A DNA stretch of 64,000 nt from positions 1,432,001 through 1,496,000 of the forward strand of contig NZ_JALJXF010000001.1 in assembly GCF_024169925.1 (NCBI RefSeq), in the 5' to 3' direction. The stretch is from Methylorubrum extorquens (GTDB taxonomy: Bacteria; Pseudomonadota; Alphaproteobacteria; Rhizobiales; Beijerinckiaceae). Shown here piece after piece: positions 34,728 through 41,983 of this stretch. Made by a program: the position numbers and the translations under genes. The notes under the pieces are model-generated. The model was not told where the DNA came from. It was given only the letters and a program-made list of their open reading frames with translations, and made no database searches. Each line of letters starts with the position of its first letter. Position 1 is the first letter of the stretch.

Positions 34728-35029
34728 GAGGCCAGCCGCCTGGCCTGTTCGTCGGCGCCGGGCAGCGGCGGGATCTTGGCGGCGATCACCGGGGTCTCGG
34801 CCGCCCGCAGGCGGTTGATCTCGACCCATTCGCCCTTGCCGACCGGCATCTGCCAGGACGGGTGGATCGCGCCGACTGGGCAGATCGGCGCGCAGCCGCC
34901 GCAATCGATGCAATTCTCGGGGTCGATATAGGTCATCTGCTCGTCGAGATGGAAGCATTCGACCGGACAGACGGTGACGCATTCCGTGTAGCGACACCCG
35001 CGACACGCATCCGTAACGACATAAGCCAT
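34724..35029 (-). CDS. 7Fe/8Fe ferredoxin (FdxA type)
   Basis: The 101-residue protein has cluster cysteines at Cys9, Cys12, Cys17 and Cys21 (CRGCRYTECVTVCP) and the second set CIDCGGCAPICP. The spacing CxxCxxxxCxxxCP in the first motif is that of the FdxA 3Fe/4Fe group. It is encoded 41 bp after the molybdoenzyme and overlaps the reductase, so it is the likely electron carrier between them. Confidence 0.93.
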   Translation of the reverse strand: MAYVVTDACRGCRYTECVTVCPVECFHLDEQMTYIDPENCIDCGGCAPICPVGAIHPSWQMPVGKGEWVEINRLRAAETPVIAAKIPPLPGADEQARRLAS

Positions 35030-35069
35030 GTCTGTTTCACCTACGCTGTTCCAAGGGGGAGCGGGGCCG

Positions 35070-37196
35070 TCAGGCCGCGGCCACGTCCACGAGCATGTCG
35101 GAGAAGGTCGGGGCGCGGCCGAGATCGGCGAAAGCCGGCGGCGTCAGGGCGTGGACGGTGGGTCCGCGCTGGTTGGAGCGCTGCCAGAAGCCCGCTGGCG
35201 CGACCACGACGCCCCGCATCACGTCAGCCGAGAGGGTCGCGAAGGCCTCGAACGCGCCCCGCTCGTTGAACACGCGGATCGGGGTTCCAGCAGCGATGCC
35301 GCGCGGCCCGGCATCCTCCGGGTGCAGCAGCACCGCCTGCTGCTCGCCCGCCTGCGCCACCTGGGCCGGCAGGTTGCCGTAGTTCGAGTTCAGGAATGCG
35401 TGGCTTTTCGGCGAGATCAGGCTCAAGGGGAAGCGCTTGGCCAGGGCTGGCGCGGTGCGCGGGCTCTCGTTCGGGGGCAGGTAGTGCGGCAGCGGATCGA
35501 CCGGTTCGCCCGCCTGATCGCCGCCATAGCCCTGGCGGAATAGCGGGGCGACGAAGTTGCCGCCCGCGGCCAGGCTCGACTTGAACTCGCATTTGCCGGA
35601 TGCGGTCGGAAAGTTGCCATCGCGATGGGGCGCCCAGGAATCGGCCGCGTCCATCGTCAGGCGCATGTAGCCCTTCTGCTTCAGCTCATCGAGGGTGATG
35701 CCGGCCAGCACCGGGCTCGACCAGTCCATCGAGTCCGCGATCATCGCGTCGTCGGAGCGGAAGAAGAACGGATCCTCTATGTCCATGGCCCTGGCGAGCC
35801 GGCGGAACAGCTCGGTGTTCGGAACCGCCTCGCCGAGGGGAGCGATGGCCGGGTTGTTGTAGGACAGGTAGAGGTGCCCCCAGGAGAACATGATGTCCGC
35901 CTGTTCGAGCTGGGTGGTGGCCGGCAACACGATGTCGGCATAGCGCGCCGTGTCGGTCAGGAAGTGCTCGCTCACCACCGTGAACAGATCCTCGCGCGCC
36001 AGACCGCGCTCGATCGTCTGCTGCTGCGAGACCATCGCCATCGGGTTGGCGTTGTAGACGAACAGGGCGCGGATCGGCGGATCGAGGGGCATCTCGCCGG
36101 CGAGTGCCGGGCCGAGCGTCCAGGAATTGATCACCCGCATGGTCTCGGGCTGGAGGTCCGGCCGCATCAGGCCGGGCCAGTTCACCGGGAAGGCCCAGAT
36201 CGGCAATTGCAGCAGGCCGCCGCCCACATGCTTCCAGGCCCCGATCAGCGCCGGCAGACAGGCGATCGCCCGAACGGTCTGGCCGCCGCCCGCGTGGCGC
36301 TCCACCGCCACGCCGATCCGCACCACCGCCGGGGGCGTCTTGGCGTATTCGCGGGTCAGCTTGAGGATATCCTCGACGGGGATGCCGGTCTCGGCCGAGG
36401 CGAATTCCGGGGTGTAGGCCTCGCACCGCTCGGCGAGCTCGTCGAAGCCGATCGTGTGCTTATCGATGTAGTCGCGGTCGGTGAGCCCTTCCTTGATGAT
36501 GATGTGCATCATCGCGAGCGCCAGCGCCCCGTCGGTGCCGGGGCGGATGGGGATGTGCCAGTCGGCCAGCCGCGCCGTGCGCGTGCGAACCGGATCGATC
36601 ACCACCAGCTTGGCGCCGTTGCGCTTGGCCTGCTCGATGAACGGCCAATGGTGCGAGTTGGTGCTGAGCGTGTTGCAGGCCCACAGGATGATGTACTTCG
36701 AATGGACGAAGCTCTCGGGATCGACCCCCGGCGTATGGCCGATCGTCATCATGTAGGCGGTGCATGAGCCGGAATCGCAGAAAGTGCGCTCGCAGACGCT
36801 GGCGCCGAGCTTGTTGAACAGCGGATCGCCGACATTGAGACCGTTGATGATGCCCTGGGTGCCGAGATAGCTGTAGGGCAGGATCGCCTGCGCCCCGCTC
36901 TCGGCGATGATCGCCTTCCAGCGGCCGGCGATCTCGTCCAGAGCCTCGTCCCAGGTGATCCGCGCGAACTGACCGCTGCCCTTCGGGCCGACGCGCTTCA
37001 TCGGATAGAGCAGGCGCTGGTCGCTGTAGACCCGGTTCTGGTAGTCGTTGACCTTCACGCAGAGGCGCCCCTTGGTGAAGGGATGGTCCGGATTGCCCCG
37101 CACCGCGATCGCCTTGCCATCCTCGACCGTCGTCAGGATCGAGCAGGTGTCGGGGCAATCGTGCGGGCATGCGCCGATGACGACTTCGCGGGCCAT
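35070..37196 (-). CDS. molybdopterin-dependent oxidoreductase (DMSO-reductase superfamily)
   Basis: The protein has 708 residues. An N-terminal [4Fe-4S] motif uses Cys10, Cys14, Cys18 and Cys46 (ACPHDCPDTCS ... GRLC). Cys140 in ERTFCDSGS aligns with the molybdenum-ligand region of the family and could be the ligand. Further signatures are the ADIVLPATTQLEQ loop and the C-terminal molydopterin-dinucleotide domain (HPEDAGPRGIAAGTPIRVFN). There is no Tat or Sec signal, so it acts in the cytoplasm. The start is ATG 37196 with GGAGAG upstream; the frame to 37256 is not needed. The substrate is unknown; formate-, thiosulfate- or hydroxylase-type activity cannot be told apart here. Confidence 0.92.
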   Translation of the reverse strand: MAREVVIGACPHDCPDTCSILTTVEDGKAIAVRGNPDHPFTKGRLCVKVNDYQNRVYSDQRLLYPMKRVGPKGSGQFARITWDEALDEIAGRWKAIIAESGAQAILPYSYLGTQGIINGLNVGDPLFNKLGASVCERTFCDSGSCTAYMMTIGHTPGVDPESFVHSKYIILWACNTLSTNSHHWPFIEQAKRNGAKLVVIDPVRTRTARLADWHIPIRPGTDGALALAMMHIIIKEGLTDRDYIDKHTIGFDELAERCEAYTPEFASAETGIPVEDILKLTREYAKTPPAVVRIGVAVERHAGGGQTVRAIACLPALIGAWKHVGGGLLQLPIWAFPVNWPGLMRPDLQPETMRVINSWTLGPALAGEMPLDPPIRALFVYNANPMAMVSQQQTIERGLAREDLFTVVSEHFLTDTARYADIVLPATTQLEQADIMFSWGHLYLSYNNPAIAPLGEAVPNTELFRRLARAMDIEDPFFFRSDDAMIADSMDWSSPVLAGITLDELKQKGYMRLTMDAADSWAPHRDGNFPTASGKCEFKSSLAAGGNFVAPLFRQGYGGDQAGEPVDPLPHYLPPNESPRTAPALAKRFPLSLISPKSHAFLNSNYGNLPAQVAQAGEQQAVLLHPEDAGPRGIAAGTPIRVFNERGAFEAFATLSADVMRGVVVAPAGFWQRSNQRGPTVHALTPPAFADLGRAPTFSDMLVDVAAA

Positions 37197-37409
37197 ATCC
37201 ACTCTCCGGCTGACCAGTTTTTGAACAGGAGGAGAGCCTGCCAACAAACGAGGCAACGGGCTTTATCGCGGCCTGCGCCTTCGTGTTCCTGAAGTGCGGT
37301 CCTGTGCCCGAAGGAGCGGAGTGCTTCGGTTCCGCGCGCCGACGATGCCTTGGCGCGGGATGTGCTTGTCGATTGGAATCGTTCGAGCTTTTGGAGGAGG
37401 GAATCAGGC

Positions 37410-38294
37410 ATGCTGGGGCATTCGGTCGACAAGTACGTGACCGGACGGCTGCTCGACACGTCGAACCGCCTGCGCTGGTCGCACCTGCATGCTGAGCGCT
37501 GGAGCCATATGCCCGGCGAATTGCCGGCCCTCACCCCGCGCGACACCGAGATCGCCATCCTGCTGCGCGGCCGGACCTTCGTCGAACGGGTCGGCAGTGG
37601 CCGGCGCCAGCAGACCCACGGCCATCGCGGCACGGTCTGGCTGTGCCCGGCCGGGATCGAAGAGGAATACGTCAACATCTCCGATCCGATGATCGACTGC
37701 CTGCACATCTTCCTGCCGGGCCGTCCGTTCACGGAGACGCTGCTGCGCGACCTCGACATCGACCCGGCCCGGGTCGAGCTGCGTTATGAGGTCATCGCGC
37801 AGGATCCCTTCATCGAGCTCGTCGCGGGACGGATCATCGAGGAGCTGGAGGACGAGACCGCGGCCGGGCGGCTTCTCATCGAATCACTGGGTGTCGCGCT
37901 CGCCGCCCATCTCGTGCACCGCTATTCGGCCGCAAACGTTCAGGCGAAGGAGAGCGCCGATAAGCCGCTCGACCGGCGGCGCCTGGAACGGGTGGAGGAT
38001 TTCATCGCGGCCCATCTGTTCGACGATTTCGCGGTGGCTGACCTCGCGGCCGTCGCCTGCATGAGCGTCGCCCACTTCACCCGCAGCTTCCGCGCGGCGA
38101 CGGGACGGACACCCTACGAGTATGTGAGCGGGCGCCGGCTCGATCTCGCCAAGCACCGGCTGCTAACCGAGGATACCCAAATCGCCGAGATCGCGGCAGC
38201 GACCGGCTTCTCGTCGCAAGCGAACTTCACCCGCGCCTTCCGCAACACGATGGGCGTGACCCCAGCCCAGTTGCGCGCCTCCGCCCAAAGATAG
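37410..38294 (+). CDS. AraC-family transcriptional regulator
   Basis: The 294-residue protein has a cupin-like sensing half, including DTEIAILLRGRTFVERVGSG and GTVWLCPAGIEEEYVN. Its double HTH is at the C-terminus (about 195-294): FDDFAVADLAAVACMSVAHF, RSFRAATGRTPYEYV and IAEIAAATGFSSQANFTRAF. It is divergent from the molybdoenzyme operon over 213 bp and so is its likely activator. ATG 37410 has GGAGGAGGG 8 nt upstream and is preferred over the in-frame start at 37350. Confidence 0.9.
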   Translation: MLGHSVDKYVTGRLLDTSNRLRWSHLHAERWSHMPGELPALTPRDTEIAILLRGRTFVERVGSGRRQQTHGHRGTVWLCPAGIEEEYVNISDPMIDCLHIFLPGRPFTETLLRDLDIDPARVELRYEVIAQDPFIELVAGRIIEELEDETAAGRLLIESLGVALAAHLVHRYSAANVQAKESADKPLDRRRLERVEDFIAAHLFDDFAVADLAAVACMSVAHFTRSFRAATGRTPYEYVSGRRLDLAKHRLLTEDTQIAEIAAATGFSSQANFTRAFRNTMGVTPAQLRASAQR

Positions 38295-38360
38295 GCTTCG
38301 CGCCTCGCGCCGTAGCAGCGTCCGCCGGACGGTGGATGCACGATGCCGTTCGTCCCCGCC

Positions 38361-38401
38361 TAGAGCATCGTCCTGGATATCGGATCCAGGACGATGCTCT
38401 A
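38361..38401. repeat. perfect 18-bp-arm hairpin (dispersed repeat)
   Basis: Arms TAGAGCATCGTCCTGGAT and its exact complement enclose a 5-nt loop. It is joined to a degenerate repeat at 38408-38465 that exits in ATGATGCTCTAA, so the whole 38361-38467 stretch looks like one mobile-type intergenic element. It may also stop transcription from the AraC gene. Confidence 0.65.
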
Positions 38402-38407
38402 GGCTTC

Positions 38408-38465
38408 TGTTTTTGCATCATCTTTTTCCGAAAGCCGGAAGCCACCTTTCGGGATGATGCTCTAA
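38408..38465. repeat. dispersed intergenic repeat, copy near the second channel gene
   Basis: GCATCATCTTTTTCCGAAAG, then CCGGAAGCCACCTTTCGGGA and TGATGCTCTAA. It is matched by 40003-40058 with a few substitutions. Together with the hairpin it fills most of the 388-bp gene-free stretch 38295-38682; the rest (38470-38680) holds nothing recognisable. Confidence 0.6.
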
Positions 38466-38682
38466 GAAACGGACTGCCCGTCGCCGACGGCCCTCGTGCG
38501 CCCCGTCCGTGCGAAGGTCGGCCACCGATGATCGGACCGCCGTGGCGGTCGATCCGCGACCGAGCCGGCGGCTTCCGCAGGAATCGAACAGCGAAAGATG
38601 TTTGCGGATAACGACCCCGGGCGGAAAATCCGGGAGCTTCCTCTCAAGAAATCCCCGAGATCAGAACCGGGGCGAGGGGTGC

Positions 38683-39573
38683 ATGATGAATGTCAGATTT
38701 GGACTAGGCCTGATTTCGGTCATTCTCGGGGCGAGCCTGAGCTTCAGCGCCGAGGCACTTGAGGTCAACCCGGGCGATTACGAGCAGTTTCCGTCCGGAG
38801 CGACGATCGGATTGCTCTACTATCAGCACGGGCACGGGGACGAGGCCTACGCGCGAGGGACCAAGACCACATCCGATGCGAAACTCGATACGAATGTCGG
38901 CGTCATCCGCCTCCTGCACGTCTATGAAATCGCCCCAGGCGTAACGGTCGACCCGCAATTCCTCTTGCCCGTGGGCGCGATCTCCACCGGCGGCGTGCTG
39001 GCCCCCCTCGGATCGCCGGGCGGCGTCGGCGACATCATCCTGGCGGCCCCGTTCAAGTTCAAGCTCGACACCGCGTTCAACGACGTCTTCGCCATAACTC
39101 CGTATCTCATCGCGCCGACCGGGACTTACGACGCGACCCAGCCGCTGAACTTCGGCGCCAATCGCTGGCAGGGCGTCATCCAGGCGGCCTACGTCAAACA
39201 CTTCGATCCGGTGTGGTCGCTCGACCTGATCGGCGACGTCGCCTTCTACTCGGACAATGCCCGCTACAACCTCGGCGGCATCGGGCGGCTGTCGCAGGAT
39301 CCGCAATTCGAGGTGCAGGCCTATCTGCGTTACAAGATCGACCCGGCCCTGGAGGTCGGGGGCGGCCTGGGCGGCAGGATCGGCGGCAAGCAATCCTTCC
39401 AGCAGGTCTCGCTGCGAAACGACCAGGGCACGACGTATGGCCGTCTCGCGGTCGCCTACTTCCCGGAGCCGACCTTCCAGATCCAGGCCATGATCGGGCG
39501 GGATCTCACCGTTGAGAACGGGACCAAGCAAGCGACCTTCGTCCAGCTGCGGCTTGCCAAGATCTTTCCTTAG
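38683..39573 (+). CDS. outer-membrane channel, MetA/SphA-like family (second copy type)
   Basis: The 296-residue protein opens with a signal peptide (FGLGLISVILGASLSFSAEA). The mature barrel begins LEVNPGDYEQFPSGATIGLL and shows the family pattern with NFGANRWQGVIQAAYVKHF and a terminal strand FVQLRLAKIF. It is related in kind, not a recent duplicate, to the gene at 6519. It stands alone between two gene-poor stretches; regulation is not visible. It is likely a pore for small organic compounds. Confidence 0.75.
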   Translation: MMNVRFGLGLISVILGASLSFSAEALEVNPGDYEQFPSGATIGLLYYQHGHGDEAYARGTKTTSDAKLDTNVGVIRLLHVYEIAPGVTVDPQFLLPVGAISTGGVLAPLGSPGGVGDIILAAPFKFKLDTAFNDVFAITPYLIAPTGTYDATQPLNFGANRWQGVIQAAYVKHFDPVWSLDLIGDVAFYSDNARYNLGGIGRLSQDPQFEVQAYLRYKIDPALEVGGGLGGRIGGKQSFQQVSLRNDQGTTYGRLAVAYFPEPTFQIQAMIGRDLTVENGTKQATFVQLRLAKIFP

Positions 39574-40333
39574 TAATTGGCTGCCGTCCGGCGAGCGGCA
39601 TGAGATTTCTCGGGTTGCCCGTGTTGAGACGGCAAAATCCAATTTCCCGCAGTCCACTCATTAAAGCGGGTGGACGGCTTTCGGCCAGGTTCAGTCGTTC
39701 GTCGATGTTTGGCTCACTATCCGCTTCCGAGAATCGCGTCAGGGAACCGGAACGACTGGGTTGGGTCGACACCGGACGGTCAGCCCGTTGGCGCTAAATG
39801 TCCGCTACCGGGCCTCGAGCGCACTTCCGCTTGTGGCGCGAAGCAGACGTTCGAAAGATAAGAAAGACCCATAGTCGTTCAACCGTTTCAAACTCATCGG
39901 CACTGTCACGTTGGATGACATGAGTGATGCCGAGCATCATGATCGGGTGGGGATAACGAGCGCGTCGTCTTGAAATTCTATTCAGGACGCCGCGCTCGCT
40001 TTCCGCTTTGCATCGTCTTTTTCTCGAAATCCGGCAGCCACCTTTGGGATGATGCTCCAGATCATCTTCTGGCTGGACACACGATAGGAAGGTGTGGCGC
40101 AATCTACACACTCGCGTGCGGTTGCAGTCCTCCGGACGCTTGTTCGCCTCCCGGGCAAGAGGCGGCATCGTCGGTTTTAGATCGCAACTCAAAGATTTGC
40201 GCCGCGATCGCGCTGCAAATTTAGAAGCCATATAAACTACTGGAATGCTTGCATAGTTTTCAAGAAGCTCGTTTGCTCGATCGCAAAGAGATCAGCGGTG
40301 ATGCGATGATCCGGGCGGTTCGGAGCGGGTGCT
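39574..40333. other. 760-bp gene-poor stretch with one dispersed repeat
   Basis: No supported gene. 40003-40058 is another copy of the dispersed repeat (CTTTGCATCGTCTTTTTCTC, then GGCAGCCACCTTTGGGATGA, exit TGCTCC). 39796-39855 contains AATGTCCGCTACC ... GCAGACGTTC, a diverged inverted repeat of another common intergenic type. The last 100 bp before the sigma gene are AT-rich (ACTGGAATGCTTGCATAG) and likely hold its promoter. Confidence 0.5.
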
Positions 40334-40843
40334 ATGGAGGCGGTTTCAGTCGATGCGCTGCATCGTAGCGAGGGGGCGGCTCTCCAACGCTACCTGCTGC
40401 GCCTGCTAGGCAATCCCGCCGATGCGGCCGATGCCCGTCAGGAGACCTACCTGCGCCTGGTCAGGGCGCTCGGCCGGACCGAGATCGAGCAGCCCCGCGT
40501 CTTCCTGTTCTTCGTCGCGCGCAACGTCGCCATCAATCTGGGCAAGCGGCGCCGGATCGAGGCGGAGCTGTTCCGATCGGCCGCCGATCTGAGCTTCACC
40601 GAGATCGCCGACGAGCGGGTGCGGATCGAGCAGCAGGTGATCGCGCGCCAGCAGCTTCGCTTGGTCGCCGCCGCCATCGACGAGTTGCCGCCGCGCTGCC
40701 GCGAGGCCTTCCTGCTCAGCGCGTTCGACGGGCTCGCCAACGGCGAGATCGCAATCCGTCTCGGGATCAGCCGAAACATGGTCGAGAAGCACCTGATGAA
40801 GGCGCTCCTGCATACGCGCCGCACCTGCCGCGAAATTTTCTGA
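40334..40843 (+). CDS. ECF sigma factor, FecI-like
   Basis: The protein has 169 residues: region 2 (RYLLRLLGNPADAADARQET, then YLRLVRALGRTEIEQPRVFL) and region 4 (LPPRCREAFLLSAFDGLANG, then EIAIRLGISRNMVEKHLMKA). These match iron-starvation sigmas that answer a TonB receptor through FecR. It directs RNA polymerase to the receptor genes. FecR and the receptor follow in order. Confidence 0.93.
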   Translation: MEAVSVDALHRSEGAALQRYLLRLLGNPADAADARQETYLRLVRALGRTEIEQPRVFLFFVARNVAINLGKRRRIEAELFRSAADLSFTEIADERVRIEQQVIARQQLRLVAAAIDELPPRCREAFLLSAFDGLANGEIAIRLGISRNMVEKHLMKALLHTRRTCREIF

Positions 40844-40855
40844 GCCGAAGCGTCA

Positions 40856-40880
40856 GGAATTCGCCGTCTCGCCGGTCTTT
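40856..40880 (+). promoter_or_regulatory. candidate FecI-type promoter before fecR
   Basis: GGAATT (40856-40861), 13 bp, GTCTTT (40875-40880). The same GGAATT-N13-GTCT layout, with TCA before it and CGC after it, is found 32 bp after fecR (41912-41936). A GGAA-type -35 and GTC-type -10 are typical of ECF promoters. Confidence 0.5.
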
Positions 40881-40897
40881 AGGGATAGGACGGCGAC

Positions 40898-41881
40898 ATG
40901 GACCGTACGGTCCGGCTTCGGCAGTCAATGATCGGCATGAACGAGCGGAGCCCTCCCGAGACGTCGGACGAATCCGAAGACGATCCGATCTATGAGCAGG
41001 CTGCCCTATGGGTCGCCCGCCTGTCCTCGCCCGACGCGACCGATGCCGATCGCAAAGCGTTCGAGGCGTGGCGGTCGGCCGATCCGTCACATGCCGACGC
41101 CTTTGCCGAGATGGACGCGTGGCGCCGGACGATGGGTCAGGTGCCCGATCCGCGCCGAGGCCGGCGCTGGAAACCGAAGGGCATAGCCGTCGTCGCCATC
41201 CTCGGGGTGGCCGGCCTGCTCGCCTACGACATGGGGATGCTCGACCGCCTGAGGGCCGATGCCTGGACGGAGGTCGGCGCGATCAGGGCGGAGACGCTGG
41301 CGGACGGTAGCCGGGTCGATCTCAACACCAATACCGCCCTGGCGCTGCACTACACGGCCGAGGAGCGCGGCGTCGAACTCCTGCGCGGCGAGGCCGCGTT
41401 CGACGTGTTGCCGGATCGTCAGCGGCCATTCATCGTGCGCGGGAAGAGAATCAGTGCCCGCGCTGTCGGCACGCGCTTCTTCGTCCGGGTCGATGGCGAC
41501 GCGAGCCCGGTCGGCGTGACCGAGGGACAGGTCGAGGTCGTCGCATCGGATGGCCAAGCGATGCTGCAGGCCGGCGAGATCGCGGTCCATGACACGGCCG
41601 GCCGCCTTGTGGCCGAGCACGGCGACGTCGCCCGCGCGATGGCGTGGCGAGACGGCCGGCTCATCTTCTCGGGCCAGCCCCTCGCGGCGGTCCTGAACGA
41701 GCTTGAGCGCTACCGGCGCGGGCGCATCGTGCTGCTCGGCCAGGGTGCCGGGGCCAAGCGCTTCAGCGGAACGCTCGATCCGCGCAACACCGACGAGGCG
41801 CTCGACGTTCTCGCCGCAACGATGGGGGTCCGCGTCACCCGCGTGACGCCGCTGCTGGTGCTGGTCCGGCCAGTTCCCTGA
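40898..41881 (+). CDS. FecR-family anti-sigma/signal transducer
   Basis: The 327-residue protein has the cytoplasmic DUF4880-like start (YEQAALWVARLSSPDATDAD, then RKAFEAWRSADPSHADAFAE) and one membrane helix (GIAVVAILGVAGLLAYDMGM, about 95). The periplasmic FecR domain has ADGSRVDLNTNTALAL and GEAAFDVLP ... VGTRFFVRVDG. It passes the receptor signal to the sigma factor. The start could also be 40937 (MNERS). Order sigma-fecR-receptor is standard. Confidence 0.92.
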   Translation: MDRTVRLRQSMIGMNERSPPETSDESEDDPIYEQAALWVARLSSPDATDADRKAFEAWRSADPSHADAFAEMDAWRRTMGQVPDPRRGRRWKPKGIAVVAILGVAGLLAYDMGMLDRLRADAWTEVGAIRAETLADGSRVDLNTNTALALHYTAEERGVELLRGEAAFDVLPDRQRPFIVRGKRISARAVGTRFFVRVDGDASPVGVTEGQVEVVASDGQAMLQAGEIAVHDTAGRLVAEHGDVARAMAWRDGRLIFSGQPLAAVLNELERYRRGRIVLLGQGAGAKRFSGTLDPRNTDEALDVLAATMGVRVTRVTPLLVLVRPVP

Positions 41882-41911
41882 TACCCGAAAAAAGTGGTCC
41901 GCCGGACATCA

Positions 41912-41936
41912 GGAATTTCGCGCACCGACTGTCTAC
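41912..41936 (+). promoter_or_regulatory. candidate FecI-type promoter before the TonB receptor
   Basis: GGAATT (41912-41917), 13 bp, GTCTAC (41931-41936), matching 40856-40880 in sequence and spacing. It lies 48 bp before ATG 41984. Confidence 0.5.
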
Positions 41937-41983
41937 CGTTCCAGGGACGAGAAAGCGCGAAGCGCATCCGTCCCGATGGAGTG

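Noticed and set aside
38361..38401. Classical Rho-independent terminator
   Set aside because: The stem is perfect but has no T-run directly after it and is joined to a dispersed repeat; better described as a repeat.
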